A DNA stretch of 64,000 nucleotides from Candidatus Rickettsiella isopodorum (GCF_001881495.1 NZ_LUKY01000033.1:496001-560000), one strand, 5' to 3'. Counted from the stretch's first letter, positions 49,398 to 60,290 are shown. The notes: a model not told the origin generated them from the sequence alone. Made by a program: numbers and translations.

Positions 49398-50774
49398 TTA
49401 TAAAAAGTAATTTTTTATATATTCTTCTAGGTGAGATAAGTGGATACGTGTTTGTTGCATCGTATCGCGATCACGCACAGTGATCGTATCATGATTTTGA
49501 GAATTTTCACTTTTATTTATCGTGTCAAAATCAACTGTAATACACAACGGAGTTCCTATTTCATCATGACGTCGATAGCTTTTTCCAATATTTCCAGTAT
49601 CTTCATAGGCAATTCGACCTAATCCTAAAGCTTGTATGGAACTCTTCAGAGTTTTTGCTTTTTCTACCAACAAACTATCATTGCGTTTCAAAGGGATAAT
49701 AGCGACTTTGACGGGCGCTAGATGGGGTCTTATTTTCAATACTAAACGTTTTTTATCATCTTTTAGAGTTTCTTCTTCGTAAGCTTCTGTAAGTATCGCG
49801 AGCACACCTCGATCTAAACCTGCAGAGGGCTCAATTACGTAAGGTATAAAATGCGAGCCAGGAGGATCCTGAACGGATAGTTTAGCAATGCTTTCCTTGT
49901 TAACAGATACTTTGGCATGGATAGTTAATTCATTTTGACCTTGTGTGTGCGAACCTAAATCATAATCGGTACGATTAGAGATTCCTTCTAATTCTTCAAA
50001 GCCATGAGGAAATTTATAGAGTATATCAACTGTTGCTTTTGCATAATGAGCCAATTCGGATGTGCTTTGCGTTAACAATTTTAATCTTTCGGTATTTAAT
50101 CCTTGATTTTTCCACCATACTAAACGAGATTCCACCCAATATTGATGCCATTTTTCATCTTCACCAGGCTTAACAAAAAATTCAATTTCAAGCTGTTCAA
50201 ATTCTCTGACTCTAAAAATAAAATTACGTGGTGTTATTTCGTTTCTAAATGCTTTACCAACTTGCGCTATACCAAAAGGAAGCTTAGGGGACATAGTGTC
50301 CATAATATTTTTAAAATTAGTAAATATTCCTTGAGCAGTTTCAGGGCGTAAATAGGCAAAAGCATCGAGGTCTTCTACAGGCCCCATGGTGGTTTTAAAC
50401 ATCATATTAAAAGCTCTTGGCTCAGTAAGATTGGTTGAACCACAGGCTTCGCATTTACCGTCTATAAGATGATCCAAGCGCCAACGTTTTTTGCATTGTT
50501 TGCAATCGACAAGTAAATCTGCAAACGTACTTTCATGACCTGAATAATAAAAAATTTTTCTATGGGTTAAAATGGCAGAGTCTAATCCATAGATATCATC
50601 ACGTTCATAAACATTGGATTTCCACCAGGCAGTTTTCAAGTTATTTTTTAATTCGACACCTAAGGGGCCATAATCATAGATTCCTTGTAGCCCCCCATAA
50701 ATTTCAGCATTAGGGAAAATGAATCCTCTGCGTTTGCATAAAGATACGATTTCTTCTAGATTTTGCGCCACCAT
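49398..50774 (-). CDS. glyS: Glycine--tRNA ligase, single-chain homodimeric type
   Basis: A 458-residue class II synthetase. Motif-rich blocks include [42 protein letters not shown] and [16 protein letters not shown]. Zinc-type cysteine pairs occur in CKQCKK and CEACG, followed by an HGTP anticodon-binding C-terminus. It charges tRNA-Gly. Most gammaproteobacteria use the two-subunit GlyQ/GlyS enzyme; the alpha-2 type here is unusual and may have been acquired. Confidence 0.95.
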   Translation of the reverse strand: MVAQNLEEIVSLCKRRGFIFPNAEIYGGLQGIYDYGPLGVELKNNLKTAWWKSNVYERDDIYGLDSAILTHRKIFYYSGHESTFADLLVDCKQCKKRWRLDHLIDGKCEACGSTNLTEPRAFNMMFKTTMGPVEDLDAFAYLRPETAQGIFTNFKNIMDTMSPKLPFGIAQVGKAFRNEITPRNFIFRVREFEQLEIEFFVKPGEDEKWHQYWVESRLVWWKNQGLNTERLKLLTQSTSELAHYAKATVDILYKFPHGFEELEGISNRTDYDLGSHTQGQNELTIHAKVSVNKESIAKLSVQDPPGSHFIPYVIEPSAGLDRGVLAILTEAYEEETLKDDKKRLVLKIRPHLAPVKVAIIPLKRNDSLLVEKAKTLKSSIQALGLGRIAYEDTGNIGKSYRRHDEIGTPLCITVDFDTINKSENSQNHDTITVRDRDTMQQTRIHLSHLEEYIKNYFL

Positions 50775-50910
50775 AGTATAATTTCCAAAGCTTGGGTTTT
50801 GAAAAGAGGTCTAATAAATTTTCATACCAAGAATTATACAACAGGTTTTCATAAAGACAGCGACAAAATTTAGGATAAGCAACGAACTAAATCAGCATAA
50901 AACTGATTTT

Positions 50911-52725
50911 TTAAACATCCCGCCCCGAACGTTTACGTTCATGCTCTTTCAAAAACTTTTTACGTAAACGTAAATAATGCGGAGTGACTTCTAATAATTC
51001 ATCATCAGCGATAAATTCTAATGCTTGTTCTAATGAGAAGGTTATTGGAGGCGTCAAAATGATGTTCTCATCAGAGCCTGAGGCTCGGACGTTCGTGAGC
51101 TGCTTTCCTTTCACGACATTAACAACTAAGTCGTTATCACGCGAATGAATACCTACGATCATCCCTTCATAGACATCCGTTTGAGGACCAATTAATAGTT
51201 TACCTCGTTCTTGTAAATTGAATAAGGAAAATCCAGTCGCTTTACCCACTTGATTGGAGATCATGACACCATTGGCTCTGTTAGCAAGGGTTCCTTTTTT
51301 TACTGGACCATAATGATCAAAAACATGGTGCATTAGTCCTAAACCAGAAGTAGCGGTTAAAAACTCGGTACGAAAACCAATTAACGCACGAGTGGGTATC
51401 TTGTAATCCAACCGGATACGCCCTTTTCCATCGGATACCATATCGACTAGATCTCCACGTCGGCTACCTAATTTTTCCATAATGTTACCTTGATGTTGTT
51501 CTTCCAGATCCACAGTCAAGTTTTCATAGGGCTCTTTTATTTCACCATCGATTTCTTTTAAAATAACTTCAGGACGAGAGACACCTAGCTCATATCCTTC
51601 GCGACGCATCGTTTCAATTAATATCGATAAATGTAATTCTCCTCTACCTGAAACGCGAAATCGGTTAGGGTCTTCAGTGTCTTCAACTTTAAGTGCAACA
51701 TTATGAAGTAGTTCTTTGTCGAGGCGTTCTCTGATTTGTCTACTAGTAACAAATTTTCCATCTTTCCCTGAAAAAGGTGAGTTATTGACTTGGAAGGTCA
51801 TACTCATTGTCGGCTCATCAACTGTTAAAGCCGGTAAGGCCTCTACCAAGTTAGGGTCACATAAAGTGTCAGAGATGTTCAACGTATCAATACCTGTGAC
51901 GGCGATGATATCACCGGCTTCAGCTTGATCGATTTCGATACGTTCCAAGCCTCGATAGCCTAAAATTTGTAATATACGAGCCGATCGAGTTTTTCCTTCT
52001 CTGTCTATTAAAACAACAGGCATATTCGCTTTAGCGCATCCTCTCTGAATACGACCAATACCAATAGTGCCTACATAACTAGAATAGTCCAAGGTGGTAA
52101 TTTGCATTTGAAAGGGACCTTGGGGGTTAACTGCGGGTGGTGCGACTTTATTAATAATCGTTTCAAATAAAGGAGCCAGATCGGAACTTGGGTTTTTAAG
52201 GTCCAATGTTGCATAACCTTGTAAAGCCGAAGCATAGATAATAGGGAAATCAAGTTGTTCTTCGGTAGCACCCAATCGATCAAATAGATCAAACACCTGA
52301 TTAATCACCCAATCAGGCCTAGCGCTGGGCCGGTCAATTTTATTAACGACAACGATGGGTTTTAAACCTTTAGCAAAGGCTTTTTGGGTAACGAATCGTG
52401 TTTGTGGCATTGGGCCATCCACTGCGTCGACGAGTAGTAAAACCGAATCTACCATAGACAAGATACGTTCGACTTCGCCACCAAAGTCAGCATGCCCGGG
52501 CGTATCGACAATATTAATCCGATAACCATGCCATTCTATGGAAGTGTTTTTGGCAAGTATAGTAATGCCTCGTTCACGTTCCAGATCGTTACTATCCATA
52601 ATACGCTCCACTGGAGCCGCTCGACTTGAGAGAGTCCCAGATTGTTGTAACAATTTATCTACGAGTGTGGTTTTCCCGTGATCAACATGGGCAATTATGG
52701 CGATATTACGTATATTTTGGATCAT
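50911..52725 (-). CDS. typA: Ribosome-associated GTPase TypA/BipA
   Basis: A 604-residue translational GTPase. The G domain has [36 protein letters not shown] and [15 protein letters not shown]-like domains II, III and V follow, and a BipA-specific C-terminal domain ends in [16 protein letters not shown]. It assists ribosome assembly and stress adaptation. A 7-base hairpin at 50889-50909 just beyond the stop is a weak terminator candidate. Confidence 0.97.
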   Translation of the reverse strand: MIQNIRNIAIIAHVDHGKTTLVDKLLQQSGTLSSRAAPVERIMDSNDLERERGITILAKNTSIEWHGYRINIVDTPGHADFGGEVERILSMVDSVLLLVDAVDGPMPQTRFVTQKAFAKGLKPIVVVNKIDRPSARPDWVINQVFDLFDRLGATEEQLDFPIIYASALQGYATLDLKNPSSDLAPLFETIINKVAPPAVNPQGPFQMQITTLDYSSYVGTIGIGRIQRGCAKANMPVVLIDREGKTRSARILQILGYRGLERIEIDQAEAGDIIAVTGIDTLNISDTLCDPNLVEALPALTVDEPTMSMTFQVNNSPFSGKDGKFVTSRQIRERLDKELLHNVALKVEDTEDPNRFRVSGRGELHLSILIETMRREGYELGVSRPEVILKEIDGEIKEPYENLTVDLEEQHQGNIMEKLGSRRGDLVDMVSDGKGRIRLDYKIPTRALIGFRTEFLTATSGLGLMHHVFDHYGPVKKGTLANRANGVMISNQVGKATGFSLFNLQERGKLLIGPQTDVYEGMIVGIHSRDNDLVVNVVKGKQLTNVRASGSDENIILTPPITFSLEQALEFIADDELLEVTPHYLRLRKKFLKEHERKRSGRDV

Positions 52726-52846
52726 GATAGTTTAAGAAGTTAGAAATTAGAGTGTTCAAAAAGAGTGCATGATAACGCAAAGCAAGGCATTTCTGCTAGC
52801 GTGTCCTACACTGATAGAAAGGCAATTAATATTGAGAGGTTTTATC

Positions 52847-53419
52847 ATGGGAGTGCTTTTATTGCAACCAACTACGACAGCTCAATGGCAGTCTTTAGTG
52901 AAGGACGCAGAATCGAGTAGTAATCTGAGGTTAAATAATGAACTAGAGAGTTATTTGGTTTTTTTATTAGGCTATTATAATCAACGTCCTGATATCGCGA
53001 ATTCCATTTTAGCGAAAGAATTTCTAACCGGAATGACTGAAAAATATGCAAGACAACGAGAGTGTTTGCGTGAGGTAGGAGATAAATGCTTACTATTTGC
53101 TGGTTTTTTTCCAGAGCAGGCCGAAAAAAAACGGGTCAAAATTAAATATTTTATTGAATTAGGTCAAACAGCCTATATCCAAGTGGCTAGTTTGTCGAAA
53201 GCAGGTTCTGCTTCTCTTTATAGTGCGTTAAGTTATGATTTTATTAGTTTGATGGAAATCTTGCATGCAATTCGTGGCCTCAGCGATCCAATTAATGAAT
53301 TAACCCCTTTACAAGCTGTTGAATTATGGACTGATGTTAAAAGTCAGCATGCTTTAGCGGTTTTACGTAGACATATATCCTACCCTGGAGCTTTTACTGA
53401 ATCACTTCTAAAACATTAG
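52847..53419 (+). CDS. Uncharacterised protein
   Basis: A 190-residue protein that I do not recognise. The ATG at 52847 follows GAGAGG at a good distance; an in-frame ATG at 52769 would add 26 residues with a weaker ribosome binding site. It is mostly helical in appearance, without signal peptide or membrane segment. Features are LRLNNELESYLVFLLGYYNQ, TEKYARQRECLREVGDKCLLFAGFFPEQ and LGQTAYIQVASLSK. It lies 205 bases before ubiE, so it may not share that operon. The strict frame, ribosome binding site and codon use support a real gene. Confidence 0.75.
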   Translation: MGVLLLQPTTTAQWQSLVKDAESSSNLRLNNELESYLVFLLGYYNQRPDIANSILAKEFLTGMTEKYARQRECLREVGDKCLLFAGFFPEQAEKKRVKIKYFIELGQTAYIQVASLSKAGSASLYSALSYDFISLMEILHAIRGLSDPINELTPLQAVELWTDVKSQHALAVLRRHISYPGAFTESLLKH

Positions 53420-53545
53420 TCTCAATAGTGTTGATTATTGAATTCATAAAGCGTTGATAGTTTTTCTAATTGAATTAAGAACAATCATTTTTGTAGATTA
53501 GCGGATCTTAGTCTGGATTTCTGAATTATTAAAAAAGTCATTTTC

Positions 53546-53574
53546 TTGCCGAAAACAAACTAGCTAGTTAAGAT
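53546..53574 (+). promoter_or_regulatory. Candidate promoter of the ubiE operon
   Basis: TTGCCG (53546-53551), 17-base spacer, TAAGAT (53569-53574). Each hexamer matches consensus at 4 of 6 positions. It lies about 50 bases before ubiE and 126 bases after the previous gene. Confidence 0.45.
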
Positions 53575-53624
53575 AGATTAACTAAAATAATGAATCTAAT
53601 GCCAGCTTTTTTCCCAGTATTAAA

Positions 53625-54371
53625 ATGAATGAAACCTTAACTACAGATTTTGGCTACCAAACTATCCCGGTTAATGAAAAAAATAGCCGGGTGGCCGAGG
53701 TTTTTCAGTCAGTAGCTGACAAATATGACCTTATGAATGATCTGATGTCATTTGGCCTGCATCGTTTATGGAAAAAATTTGCCGTGCAATTAGCTCAACT
53801 TCGTCGCGGGGATAGTGTACTTGATGTGGCAGGAGGCACGGGTGATTTGGTAAAGGCATTTATTAAACAAATAGGACCCCAAGGTAAGGCTATTTTGTTA
53901 GATATAAATGCTTCGATGTTAAATATAGGCCGAGATCGGCTTCTGAATTTAGGTCTTACAGAAATAAATGTCATCCAAGCTAATGCAGAATATTTACCCT
54001 TTACTGAGGCTAGCTTTGATTGTTTAAGTATCGCTTTTGGATTACGTAATGTAACGAATAAGGAAACGGCACTACAATCAATGTATCAGGTTTTAAAACC
54101 CGGTGGACGATTACTCGTTCTAGAATTTTCTAAACCCATACTGGGTTTTTTACAAACTTTATATCATCGTTATTCTTTCGACTTTTTACCTAAGTTAGGG
54201 GAGTGGATTGCTAATGATGAAGCAAGCTATCGTTATTTGGTTGAATCCATACGCCGTCATCCAGACCAAAAGACACTTCAGAATCTTATTCTAGCGGCAG
54301 GATTTGATGAGTGTGAATACTATAATCTCAGTGGGGGAATAGTTGCATTACATAGAGCGTGGAAATTTTGA
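53625..54371 (+). CDS. ubiE: Ubiquinone/menaquinone biosynthesis C-methyltransferase
   Basis: A 248-residue SAM-dependent methyltransferase. NSRVAEVFQSVADKYDLMNDLMSFGLHRLWKK (first third) and VLDVAGGTGDLVKAF are the family signatures, and IAFGLRNVTNKETALQSMYQVLKPGG is typical of UbiE. It methylates the benzoquinone ring. It heads ubiE-ubiJ-ubiB and overlaps the ubiJ start by 13 bases. Confidence 0.97.
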   Translation: MNETLTTDFGYQTIPVNEKNSRVAEVFQSVADKYDLMNDLMSFGLHRLWKKFAVQLAQLRRGDSVLDVAGGTGDLVKAFIKQIGPQGKAILLDINASMLNIGRDRLLNLGLTEINVIQANAEYLPFTEASFDCLSIAFGLRNVTNKETALQSMYQVLKPGGRLLVLEFSKPILGFLQTLYHRYSFDFLPKLGEWIANDEASYRYLVESIRRHPDQKTLQNLILAAGFDECEYYNLSGGIVALHRAWKF

Positions 54372-54964
54372 TTACCTCCAATATAATATTATCCGCTCAA
54401 GAAGTGATACTTAATCGCTATCTTAATCTTGATCCTGAGTCTAAAGCGCATTTGCGTAAATTATCAGGTAAAGTAATAAAGGTAGAATGGGCCCCTTTAA
54501 CCTATTATTGGCTTTTTAAATCTGATTCAATTTATTTAAGTAAAGATTATAACGGACCTACGGATTTAATATTACGCGGTTCAACGTTTGATTTTTTACG
54601 TGTGGCTTTTATAAAAAAAGATAAAGCGCTTACAGATATCCCTCTGCAAGTTTTAGGCGATATGGAGTTTGGAAAACAGTTTAAAGAGTTTTTTTCAAAT
54701 CTAGAAATTGATTATGAAGAACAATTATCAAAGTTATTGGGTGATGTTACAGCTTACCCAATGATACAAATGCTTAAAATAATACGTTGTTGGACTAGAC
54801 AAAACATAGAAAATTTAGGAGAAAATTTGACCAACTATGTCCAGACAGAAATGAATTGGTTAGTATCAGATGAAGAATTACAGCTTTTTTTTTCCGATAT
54901 TGATGAACTACGTAACGATTGTGCCCGATTAGAAGCTCGGATAAAAATGTTGGAAAAAAGGTAG
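54359..54964 (+). CDS. ubiJ: Ubiquinone biosynthesis accessory factor UbiJ
   Basis: A 201-residue SCP2-domain lipid-binding protein. The stretch [14 protein letters not shown] followed by [21 protein letters not shown] is typical, and a C-terminal helix ([24 protein letters not shown]) probably contacts UbiK. It binds hydrophobic ubiquinone intermediates in the Ubi complex. Start codon is GTG at 54359 in the ubiE 3' end; a TTG at 54368 is an alternative. Placement between ubiE and ubiB supports the call. Confidence 0.9.
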   Translation: MEILITSNIILSAQEVILNRYLNLDPESKAHLRKLSGKVIKVEWAPLTYYWLFKSDSIYLSKDYNGPTDLILRGSTFDFLRVAFIKKDKALTDIPLQVLGDMEFGKQFKEFFSNLEIDYEEQLSKLLGDVTAYPMIQMLKIIRCWTRQNIENLGENLTNYVQTEMNWLVSDEELQLFFSDIDELRNDCARLEARIKMLEKR

Positions 54965-54969
54965 AGTTG

Positions 54970-56631
54970 ATGAAATCAATATCTCGTTTAGTTCGTTTAA
55001 TGCAGATCAGTTTTATTCTTTTTCGTTATAGTCTTGATGAATTAGTCTTCTCTCTACATTTATTTCGCCCCTTACGTTTTTTTGTTTATTTAAATCCTTA
55101 TCGAAGGGTTAATAAAAAAATGCCTAGAGGAGAAAGAATTCGTCTTGCGTTAGAAGATTTAGGACCAATTTTCGTTAAATTTGGTCAAGCTTTATCGACA
55201 CGTCGGGATTTTATTCCTATTGATATAGCGGATGAATTAGCTAAACTCCAAGATCAAGTGCCTCCTTTTCCTGGAGAGGAAGCAAAATCTATTATAGAAG
55301 CCCATATTAAAAAGCCTATTATTGAGGCATTTTCTGAATTTAACGTTAATCCTTTGGCATCTGCTTCGATTGCTCAGGTTCACGCCGCTAAGTTATTGAC
55401 AACAGGTCAAGAAGTAGTCGTTAAAGTTTTACGACCAGGAATTTATAAAAGAATTAGTCGAGATATTGATTTATTATATGCTTTAGCGGACTTAACTTTA
55501 CGTTATTGGCGACCTGCTAAGCAACTTAGACCCCGTGAAATTGTAGCAGAATTTGAAGCGTGTTTAAAAAATGAATTAGATTTATTACGTGAAGGAGCTA
55601 ACGCCTCTCAGCTGCGTCGTAATTTTTCTAATTCTGATTTGCTTTATATTCCACAAGTGCATTGGCCGTATACGTTTCATAAAGTCTTAGTCATGGAGCG
55701 CATTTATGGTATTTCAATCTCTGATATTGCGACTTTAAAAAAACAAGGAATCAATTTAAAAAAATTAGCTGAAAGAGGCGTTGAAATTTTCTTTACGCAA
55801 GTTTTTCGTGATTGCTTTTTTCATGCTGATATGCATCCAGGGAATATTTTTGTTTCATCTAAAAATAAGGAAAATCCTCAGTATTTAGGCGTTGATTTCG
55901 GAATTATGGGTAGTTTAAGCCCAGATGATCAACGTTATCTTGCAGAAAATTTGATGGCTTTTTTTAATAGAGATTATCGTCGCGTCGCACAATTGCATGT
56001 TGAATCAGGTTGGGTTGCAGAAAATACAAGAATTAATGAATTTGAAGCCGCAATTCGTACTGTATGCGAACCTATTTTTGAAAGACCTTTAAAAGAAATT
56101 TCTTTTGGACAGTTGCTTTTACGATTATTTCAAACGGCTAGACGATTTAATATGGAAGTACAACCGCAATTAATACTATTACAAAAAACGCTGTTTAACG
56201 TTGAAGGCTTAGGTAGGCAATTGTATCCAGATTTGGATTTATGGAATACGGCCAAGCCTTTTTTAGAGCACTGGTTGCGTAAACAAGTAGGGCCACGGGT
56301 TTTTTTTCGAAAAATTCGGGAATATGCACCCTATTGGGCAGAAAAATTTCCTGAATTTCCAGATTTAATATATCAAGTAATGCTTGAATTGCGCCATAAA
56401 AAGCAGTCCAAATGTTTGCATTGCACCAAAGAAAAAGAAAAGAAACAAATAAGTAAACGATCTTTTTGGTTTATAGGTTTGGGTATAGCCACTGCTTGTA
56501 TCGTTTGGGCTTTGTTAGATCTCAGTGCTAAGGATGTTGCGCAGGTAGCATCTATCTATGTATGGATTTTAGGTTTAGGAGGTTTGGGTTTATTTTTAGG
56601 TGCGATGATTAATTTACGAAAATTAAATTAA
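54970..56631 (+). CDS. ubiB: Ubiquinone biosynthesis regulatory protein kinase UbiB
   Basis: A 553-residue ABC1/ADCK/UbiB atypical kinase. The KxGQ motif lies in [16 protein letters not shown], the alanine-rich loop in [16 protein letters not shown], and the catalytic segment in [12 protein letters not shown] and LGVDFGIMG. The C-terminus has two hydrophobic helices (about 490-550) for membrane attachment. The ATG at 54970 overlaps nothing in ubiJ and fits the family start [13 protein letters not shown]. It is followed by a Tat-like gene, as ubiB precedes tatABC in E. coli. Confidence 0.96.
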   Translation: MKSISRLVRLMQISFILFRYSLDELVFSLHLFRPLRFFVYLNPYRRVNKKMPRGERIRLALEDLGPIFVKFGQALSTRRDFIPIDIADELAKLQDQVPPFPGEEAKSIIEAHIKKPIIEAFSEFNVNPLASASIAQVHAAKLLTTGQEVVVKVLRPGIYKRISRDIDLLYALADLTLRYWRPAKQLRPREIVAEFEACLKNELDLLREGANASQLRRNFSNSDLLYIPQVHWPYTFHKVLVMERIYGISISDIATLKKQGINLKKLAERGVEIFFTQVFRDCFFHADMHPGNIFVSSKNKENPQYLGVDFGIMGSLSPDDQRYLAENLMAFFNRDYRRVAQLHVESGWVAENTRINEFEAAIRTVCEPIFERPLKEISFGQLLLRLFQTARRFNMEVQPQLILLQKTLFNVEGLGRQLYPDLDLWNTAKPFLEHWLRKQVGPRVFFRKIREYAPYWAEKFPEFPDLIYQVMLELRHKKQSKCLHCTKEKEKKQISKRSFWFIGLGIATACIVWALLDLSAKDVAQVASIYVWILGLGGLGLFLGAMINLRKLN

Positions 56632-56655
56632 TTTTATTTTAAACACGGAGTGTTT

Positions 56656-56862
56656 ATGGGATTTTATGGATTAAATCTAATATCGGGCCTTATTATTTTT
56701 ATAATTGCTTTACTATTATTTGGCCCTAAATATTTAGGAATTATTTTCAAGGATCTATATTTTTTATGGAATAAGTGTATTAATTTTTTTTTCTTAAAGT
56801 TATATAACGTAAAATCAAGTGATAATAAAACCGAATCCGAAACAGATACTACTGGTGGATGA
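56656..56862 (+). CDS. TatA/TatB-like small membrane protein
   Basis: A 68-residue protein. It has an N-terminal hydrophobic helix (LISGLIIFIIALLLFGP, residues 8-24) followed by KYLGIIFKDLYFLW, which resembles the TatA/TatB pattern FGxKxLGxxxxDL. A hydrophilic tail with SSDNKTESETDTTGG follows. In E. coli ubiB is followed by tatA-tatB-tatC; here no second Tat component or tatC is present. The amphipathic helix is unusually aromatic (CINFFFLKLYN). GGAG lies 5 bases before the ATG. It could be a surviving Tat subunit or a decayed copy. Confidence 0.65.
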   Translation: MGFYGLNLISGLIIFIIALLLFGPKYLGIIFKDLYFLWNKCINFFFLKLYNVKSSDNKTESETDTTGG

Positions 56863-57208
56863 CGACGAATTGTTTCTAAAAATATTAACTCAATATTTAG
56901 ATGAAGCTCAATATTCCTATATAGCTTGTAAAGATAGCCAACTCGCTCAGAATTATCTACTACAAGATCCCGATAAATTTTTTGTTGTTTTAAGCGATAG
57001 AGTTATGCCAAAACTTCATGGTTTACAGTTATTAACACAAATGAAAAGAAATGCATTAGAAATTCCTTTAGTGTTATTTTCTGGTGAAGCAAGTAAGGAA
57101 GAAAGGTGTGAAGCCATAGCGCAAGGTGTCTATGATTTTTTTTATAAACCTATTTCCAAAGAATTACTTTTCGCATTGTTGAAAAAAATAAAAAAACAAT
57201 TACTATAG
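56819..57208 (+). CDS. Single-domain response regulator (CheY-like receiver)
   Basis: A 129-residue stand-alone receiver domain. Acidic residues Asp14/Asp15 lie in ILLVDDDELFLKIL, the phosphoacceptor Asp60 in VVLSDRVMPKLHG, Ser88 in LVLFSGEA and Lys110 in DFFYKPISKELLFALL. No output domain is present and no kinase gene is nearby. The start is GTG at 56819 inside the last 44 bases of the Tat-like gene, in another frame, with no clear ribosome binding site. Coupled translation is likely. Confidence 0.87.
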   Translation: MIIKPNPKQILLVDDDELFLKILTQYLDEAQYSYIACKDSQLAQNYLLQDPDKFFVVLSDRVMPKLHGLQLLTQMKRNALEIPLVLFSGEASKEERCEAIAQGVYDFFYKPISKELLFALLKKIKKQLL

Positions 57209-57240
57209 TTGTTTATAAGTAATTAAAAGGAGAGAGAAAA

Positions 57241-57975
57241 ATGATTAGCTCTAATTTCAATTGGGAAAATAATTCGTTATTTACCTTGGCAAATATCGGT
57301 GATGTTCAATTATTTGAGTATTGGTTAAATAAAAAAAAACTAAATATTGATGCTCAAGATGAAGATGGTGATACTCCTTTACATTATGCCGCAAAAAGAG
57401 GACATAAAGATTTGGTGATTAACTTATTAAACAAGGGTGCGATAATTAGTTCGAATAAAAAAAAACGAACAGCTTTACAAGATGCTTATGCTTGTAATCA
57501 AGCTAAAGTAGCAAAAGAAATTACTAAATTTGTAGTCCAAAAAAATTCGGTAAAAAATATACTTCAATTCCAGAAATCTATTAAAGTAGGTTCTCAAGAG
57601 AAACAAGAACTGGATCGACTTGCTAATGGCTTTATACAGTATTTACGAAAAAATTACCTTGATAGGAACATCTTTATTCGTTTTTCAGCTAAGCATACTC
57701 GAAGAGCCAACCTACTAATCATTGCAGCTCGACGCTGTAGCACGATTAAGGAGTTTAAAGACTTATTAAATAATCAGCTTAACTTATTTAAGGGTGTTCC
57801 AGCGAACTCTATATCTAAGGCTATACTTGATAAGCGATGGTCTGAAGAAATTAGGAATAAACCTAAGGATTTAAACAAATCTCTTTTTTATAAAACGATA
57901 ACTACTTTTGTTGTTGAAAGGCTTTCTAATAATAATGTGAACAATAGAAGTATTAGGGACGTTTCCCATCGCTAA
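57241..57975 (+). CDS. Ankyrin-repeat protein
   Basis: A 244-residue protein. Two to three ankyrin repeats lie in about residues 11-100, clearest in [20 protein letters not shown]. The remaining ~140 residues are basic ([20 protein letters not shown]) with no recognised domain. AGGAGAGAG precedes the ATG. Ankyrin proteins are common secreted effectors in Legionella and Coxiella, but nothing in the sequence proves secretion here. It sits downstream of the receiver gene, 32 bases away. Confidence 0.8.
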   Translation: MISSNFNWENNSLFTLANIGDVQLFEYWLNKKKLNIDAQDEDGDTPLHYAAKRGHKDLVINLLNKGAIISSNKKKRTALQDAYACNQAKVAKEITKFVVQKNSVKNILQFQKSIKVGSQEKQELDRLANGFIQYLRKNYLDRNIFIRFSAKHTRRANLLIIAARRCSTIKEFKDLLNNQLNLFKGVPANSISKAILDKRWSEEIRNKPKDLNKSLFYKTITTFVVERLSNNNVNNRSIRDVSHR

Positions 57976-58082
57976 TTTTACAAAAAATTGAATACTGTTA
58001 TTGTTTTGGGCTCATTTCTTGCATAAAGCTTGCAATTTTTTTGCGCATCTCTAAAATGTATACTCCTTCTAAGAGCTGTGCT

Positions 58083-59054
58083 ATGAGAATCGTTTTAGCT
58101 AATCCTCGAGGTTTTTGTGCCGGCGTTGACCGCGCTATAGAAATTGTCAAGCGAGCATTAAATCTATTTGGTGAGCCTATCTATGTGCGTCATGAGGTAG
58201 TACACAATCGAATTGTAGTTGCAGAATTACAGCAAAAAGGAGTAATCTTTGTTGAGCACATCAATGAAATCCCCCGAGGTTCCACGGCTATTTTTAGCGC
58301 TCACGGAGTTTCTCAAGTGGTGCGCGAAGCCGCAAAGCAACGTAATTTAAGAATTTTTGATGCGACTTGTCCTTTAGTGACTAAGGTGCATATAGAGGTA
58401 GCACGTTATAATCGCTTGGGCCAGGAATGTGTTTTGATCGGCCATGCTGATCATCCCGAAGTAGAAGGAAGCTTAGGGCACTATGATAATCCTGACGGAG
58501 GAATCTATTTAGTAGAAAATATTCGGGATGTCGCTTTGTTAAAAGTTAAAAATCCTCTTTTATTGAGTTATGTTACACAAACTACGCTATCTCTTGATGA
58601 TACTAAATCAATTATACAAGCTCTGAAGCAACGCTTCCCAAAGATTACTACCCCTAAGAAGGAAGATATTTGTTACGCAACACAAAACCGCCAATTCGCT
58701 GTTAAAGAATTAGCAAAGCAATGTGATATGGTATTAGTTTTAGGATCCGTTAATAGCTCGAATTCTAATCGATTGAAAGAATTGGCAGAACGTTTAGGGA
58801 AACCTGCCTATTTAATTGATTCTGCTGAAGATATTCCAACGAGCTGGTTAATTGAGAAAGAATCTATTGGTATTACTGCAGGCGCATCTGCACCGGAATT
58901 TTTAGTACAAGATGTTGTAACCTATATAAAAACATTTCCTAATTGGCGAGATTGTTTGGTTTCAGAATTAATGGGTATAAAGGAAAATGTTGCTTTCGCC
59001 TTACCACGGGAATTAAGAATTCCTTTAGCAATCGAAACTGAAACACTAAACTAA
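58083..59054 (+). CDS. ispH: 4-hydroxy-3-methylbut-2-enyl diphosphate reductase
   Basis: A 323-residue IspH. The three cluster cysteines are Cys12 in [12 protein letters not shown], one in [11 protein letters not shown] and one in [21 protein letters not shown] and GASAPEFLV are also conserved. It reduces HMBPP to IPP and DMAPP, the last step of the MEP pathway. The frame is open to 58041, but the ATG at 58083 fits the family start and is preceded by AAGAG. Confidence 0.97.
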   Translation: MRIVLANPRGFCAGVDRAIEIVKRALNLFGEPIYVRHEVVHNRIVVAELQQKGVIFVEHINEIPRGSTAIFSAHGVSQVVREAAKQRNLRIFDATCPLVTKVHIEVARYNRLGQECVLIGHADHPEVEGSLGHYDNPDGGIYLVENIRDVALLKVKNPLLLSYVTQTTLSLDDTKSIIQALKQRFPKITTPKKEDICYATQNRQFAVKELAKQCDMVLVLGSVNSSNSNRLKELAERLGKPAYLIDSAEDIPTSWLIEKESIGITAGASAPEFLVQDVVTYIKTFPNWRDCLVSELMGIKENVAFALPRELRIPLAIETETLN

Positions 59055-59056
59055 TT

Positions 59057-59074
59057 TTAAATAAATTTATTTAA
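59057..59074. terminator. Palindrome between convergent ispH and aquaporin genes
   Basis: TTAAATAAATTTATTTAA is a perfect 18-base palindrome, followed within 8 bases by a run of T. It lies 3 bases after the ispH stop. With all-A/T pairing it is a weak candidate terminator. Confidence 0.35.
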
Positions 59075-59104
59075 GAGTTTGTTTTTTTATTGATATAAAG
59101 CGGA

Positions 59105-59797
59105 CTATTTTTTATTTTCCCAAATGTATCTAAATAAGCTTCCGCCAATTATTCCACCGATTAGAGGAGCAAGCCAAAATAACCAAAGCTGATGGATAGC
59201 CCATCCTCCTACAAATAACGCTGGGCCTGTGCTTCTGGCGGGATTAACTGAAGTATTTGTAACTGGAATGCTAATTAAATGGACTAATGTTAAGGCTAAA
59301 CCAATGGCTAAAGGAGCAAAAGGACTAGGTAATTGTGGATTGGTGACGCCTGCAATAACAAGCAAAAATAAAAAGGTCATGGTTACTTCACATATAAAAC
59401 AAGCCGCTAAGGAATAATGACCTGGCGAGTGTAGCCCATACCCATTGCTAGCAAAGCCATTTTGTAAATCAAATCCATGTTGTCCACTTGCAATCAGGAA
59501 TAAAACAGTTGTCGCCAGTATGCCTCCTATTACTTGAGCAATAATGTAACTAGGAACCTCTTTAATGCTAAATCTACCCGCAGCCCAAAGACCTATAGAA
59601 ACAGCAGGATTTAAATGACAGCCAGAGATAGGAGCAAATACACAACACATGGTTAGCAAACTTAAACCAAAAGCAAAAGCTACGCCCAAAAATCCTACAC
59701 CTATTACAGGAAATTTAGCAGCTAATACAGCACTGCCACATCCACCTAATACTAGCAAAAAAGTGCCTAAGAATTCCGCTAATAACTTCCTTAGCAT
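59105..59797 (-). CDS. aqpZ: Aquaporin Z-like MIP channel
   Basis: A 230-residue six-helix channel. Both NPA boxes are intact ([18 protein letters not shown] and [13 protein letters not shown]). [20 protein letters not shown] at the N-terminus is typical of AqpZ. The short cytoplasmic loops and SxNPARSxGPA suggest a water-selective rather than glycerol channel. It lies tail to tail with ispH. Confidence 0.95.
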   Translation of the reverse strand: MLRKLLAEFLGTFLLVLGGCGSAVLAAKFPVIGVGFLGVAFAFGLSLLTMCCVFAPISGCHLNPAVSIGLWAAGRFSIKEVPSYIIAQVIGGILATTVLFLIASGQHGFDLQNGFASNGYGLHSPGHYSLAACFICEVTMTFLFLLVIAGVTNPQLPSPFAPLAIGLALTLVHLISIPVTNTSVNPARSTGPALFVGGWAIHQLWLFWLAPLIGGIIGGSLFRYIWENKK

Positions 59798-59897
59798 ATT
59801 GAATCTCCTTGAAAATCAGAAGAAGTATAGTAGTAGAAAACATTTTTTAACAATGTAACGGATTTATAAATTAATAAACTTTAAAATTTAATCTCAA

Positions 59898-60290
59898 TTA
59901 CCAGCATAGATTTGAACCGTTGCCAGCATTAGTTTTTTCTCCTAATTGATTAAGCATGAAAAGATCACATTCTGAGTCAGAAAATTTAGCTTTCGCTGAC
60001 AGTTGATAAGTGCTAGTAGTACTTTTTAGAGCTAATTGATAAAAATTTCTTTCAGTGATGTCTTTTAAATGTAGCCTGCTAAAATTCGCACCCTCGTAAC
60101 TATTATTATTTGCAAGGTAATAAATTTCCATATGCTGGGCAAGATTGATTAAAGCAATTTTCGCTTCAGTACGACGAGTTTTTTTCAAAGCATGAGTGTA
60201 AATTGGATAGGAGATCGCGGCTAAAATACTGATTATAACCAAGACGATAAGCAATTCAAATAAACTAAATCCCTGTTCAGTGTTTTCCAT
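59898..60290 (-). CDS. Type IV pilin-like protein
   Basis: A 130-residue prepilin. The leader MENTEQG is followed by the processed N-terminus FSLFELLIVLVIISILAAIS, with Glu at mature position 5, as required for PilD cleavage and assembly. A globular part has a possible disulfide between the Cys in DSECDLF and that in NLCW. PilE-like subunits build type IV pili used in adhesion and DNA uptake. No other pilus gene is adjacent; it could also be a minor pilin or pseudopilin. Confidence 0.88.
   Translation of the reverse strand: MENTEQGFSLFELLIVLVIISILAAISYPIYTHALKKTRRTEAKIALINLAQHMEIYYLANNNSYEGANFSRLHLKDITERNFYQLALKSTTSTYQLSAKAKFSDSECDLFMLNQLGEKTNAGNGSNLCW

Noticed and set aside
50889..50909. 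Terminator of typA
   Set aside because: The stem has only seven pairs and the minus-strand U-tract is very short; mentioned but not called as a feature.
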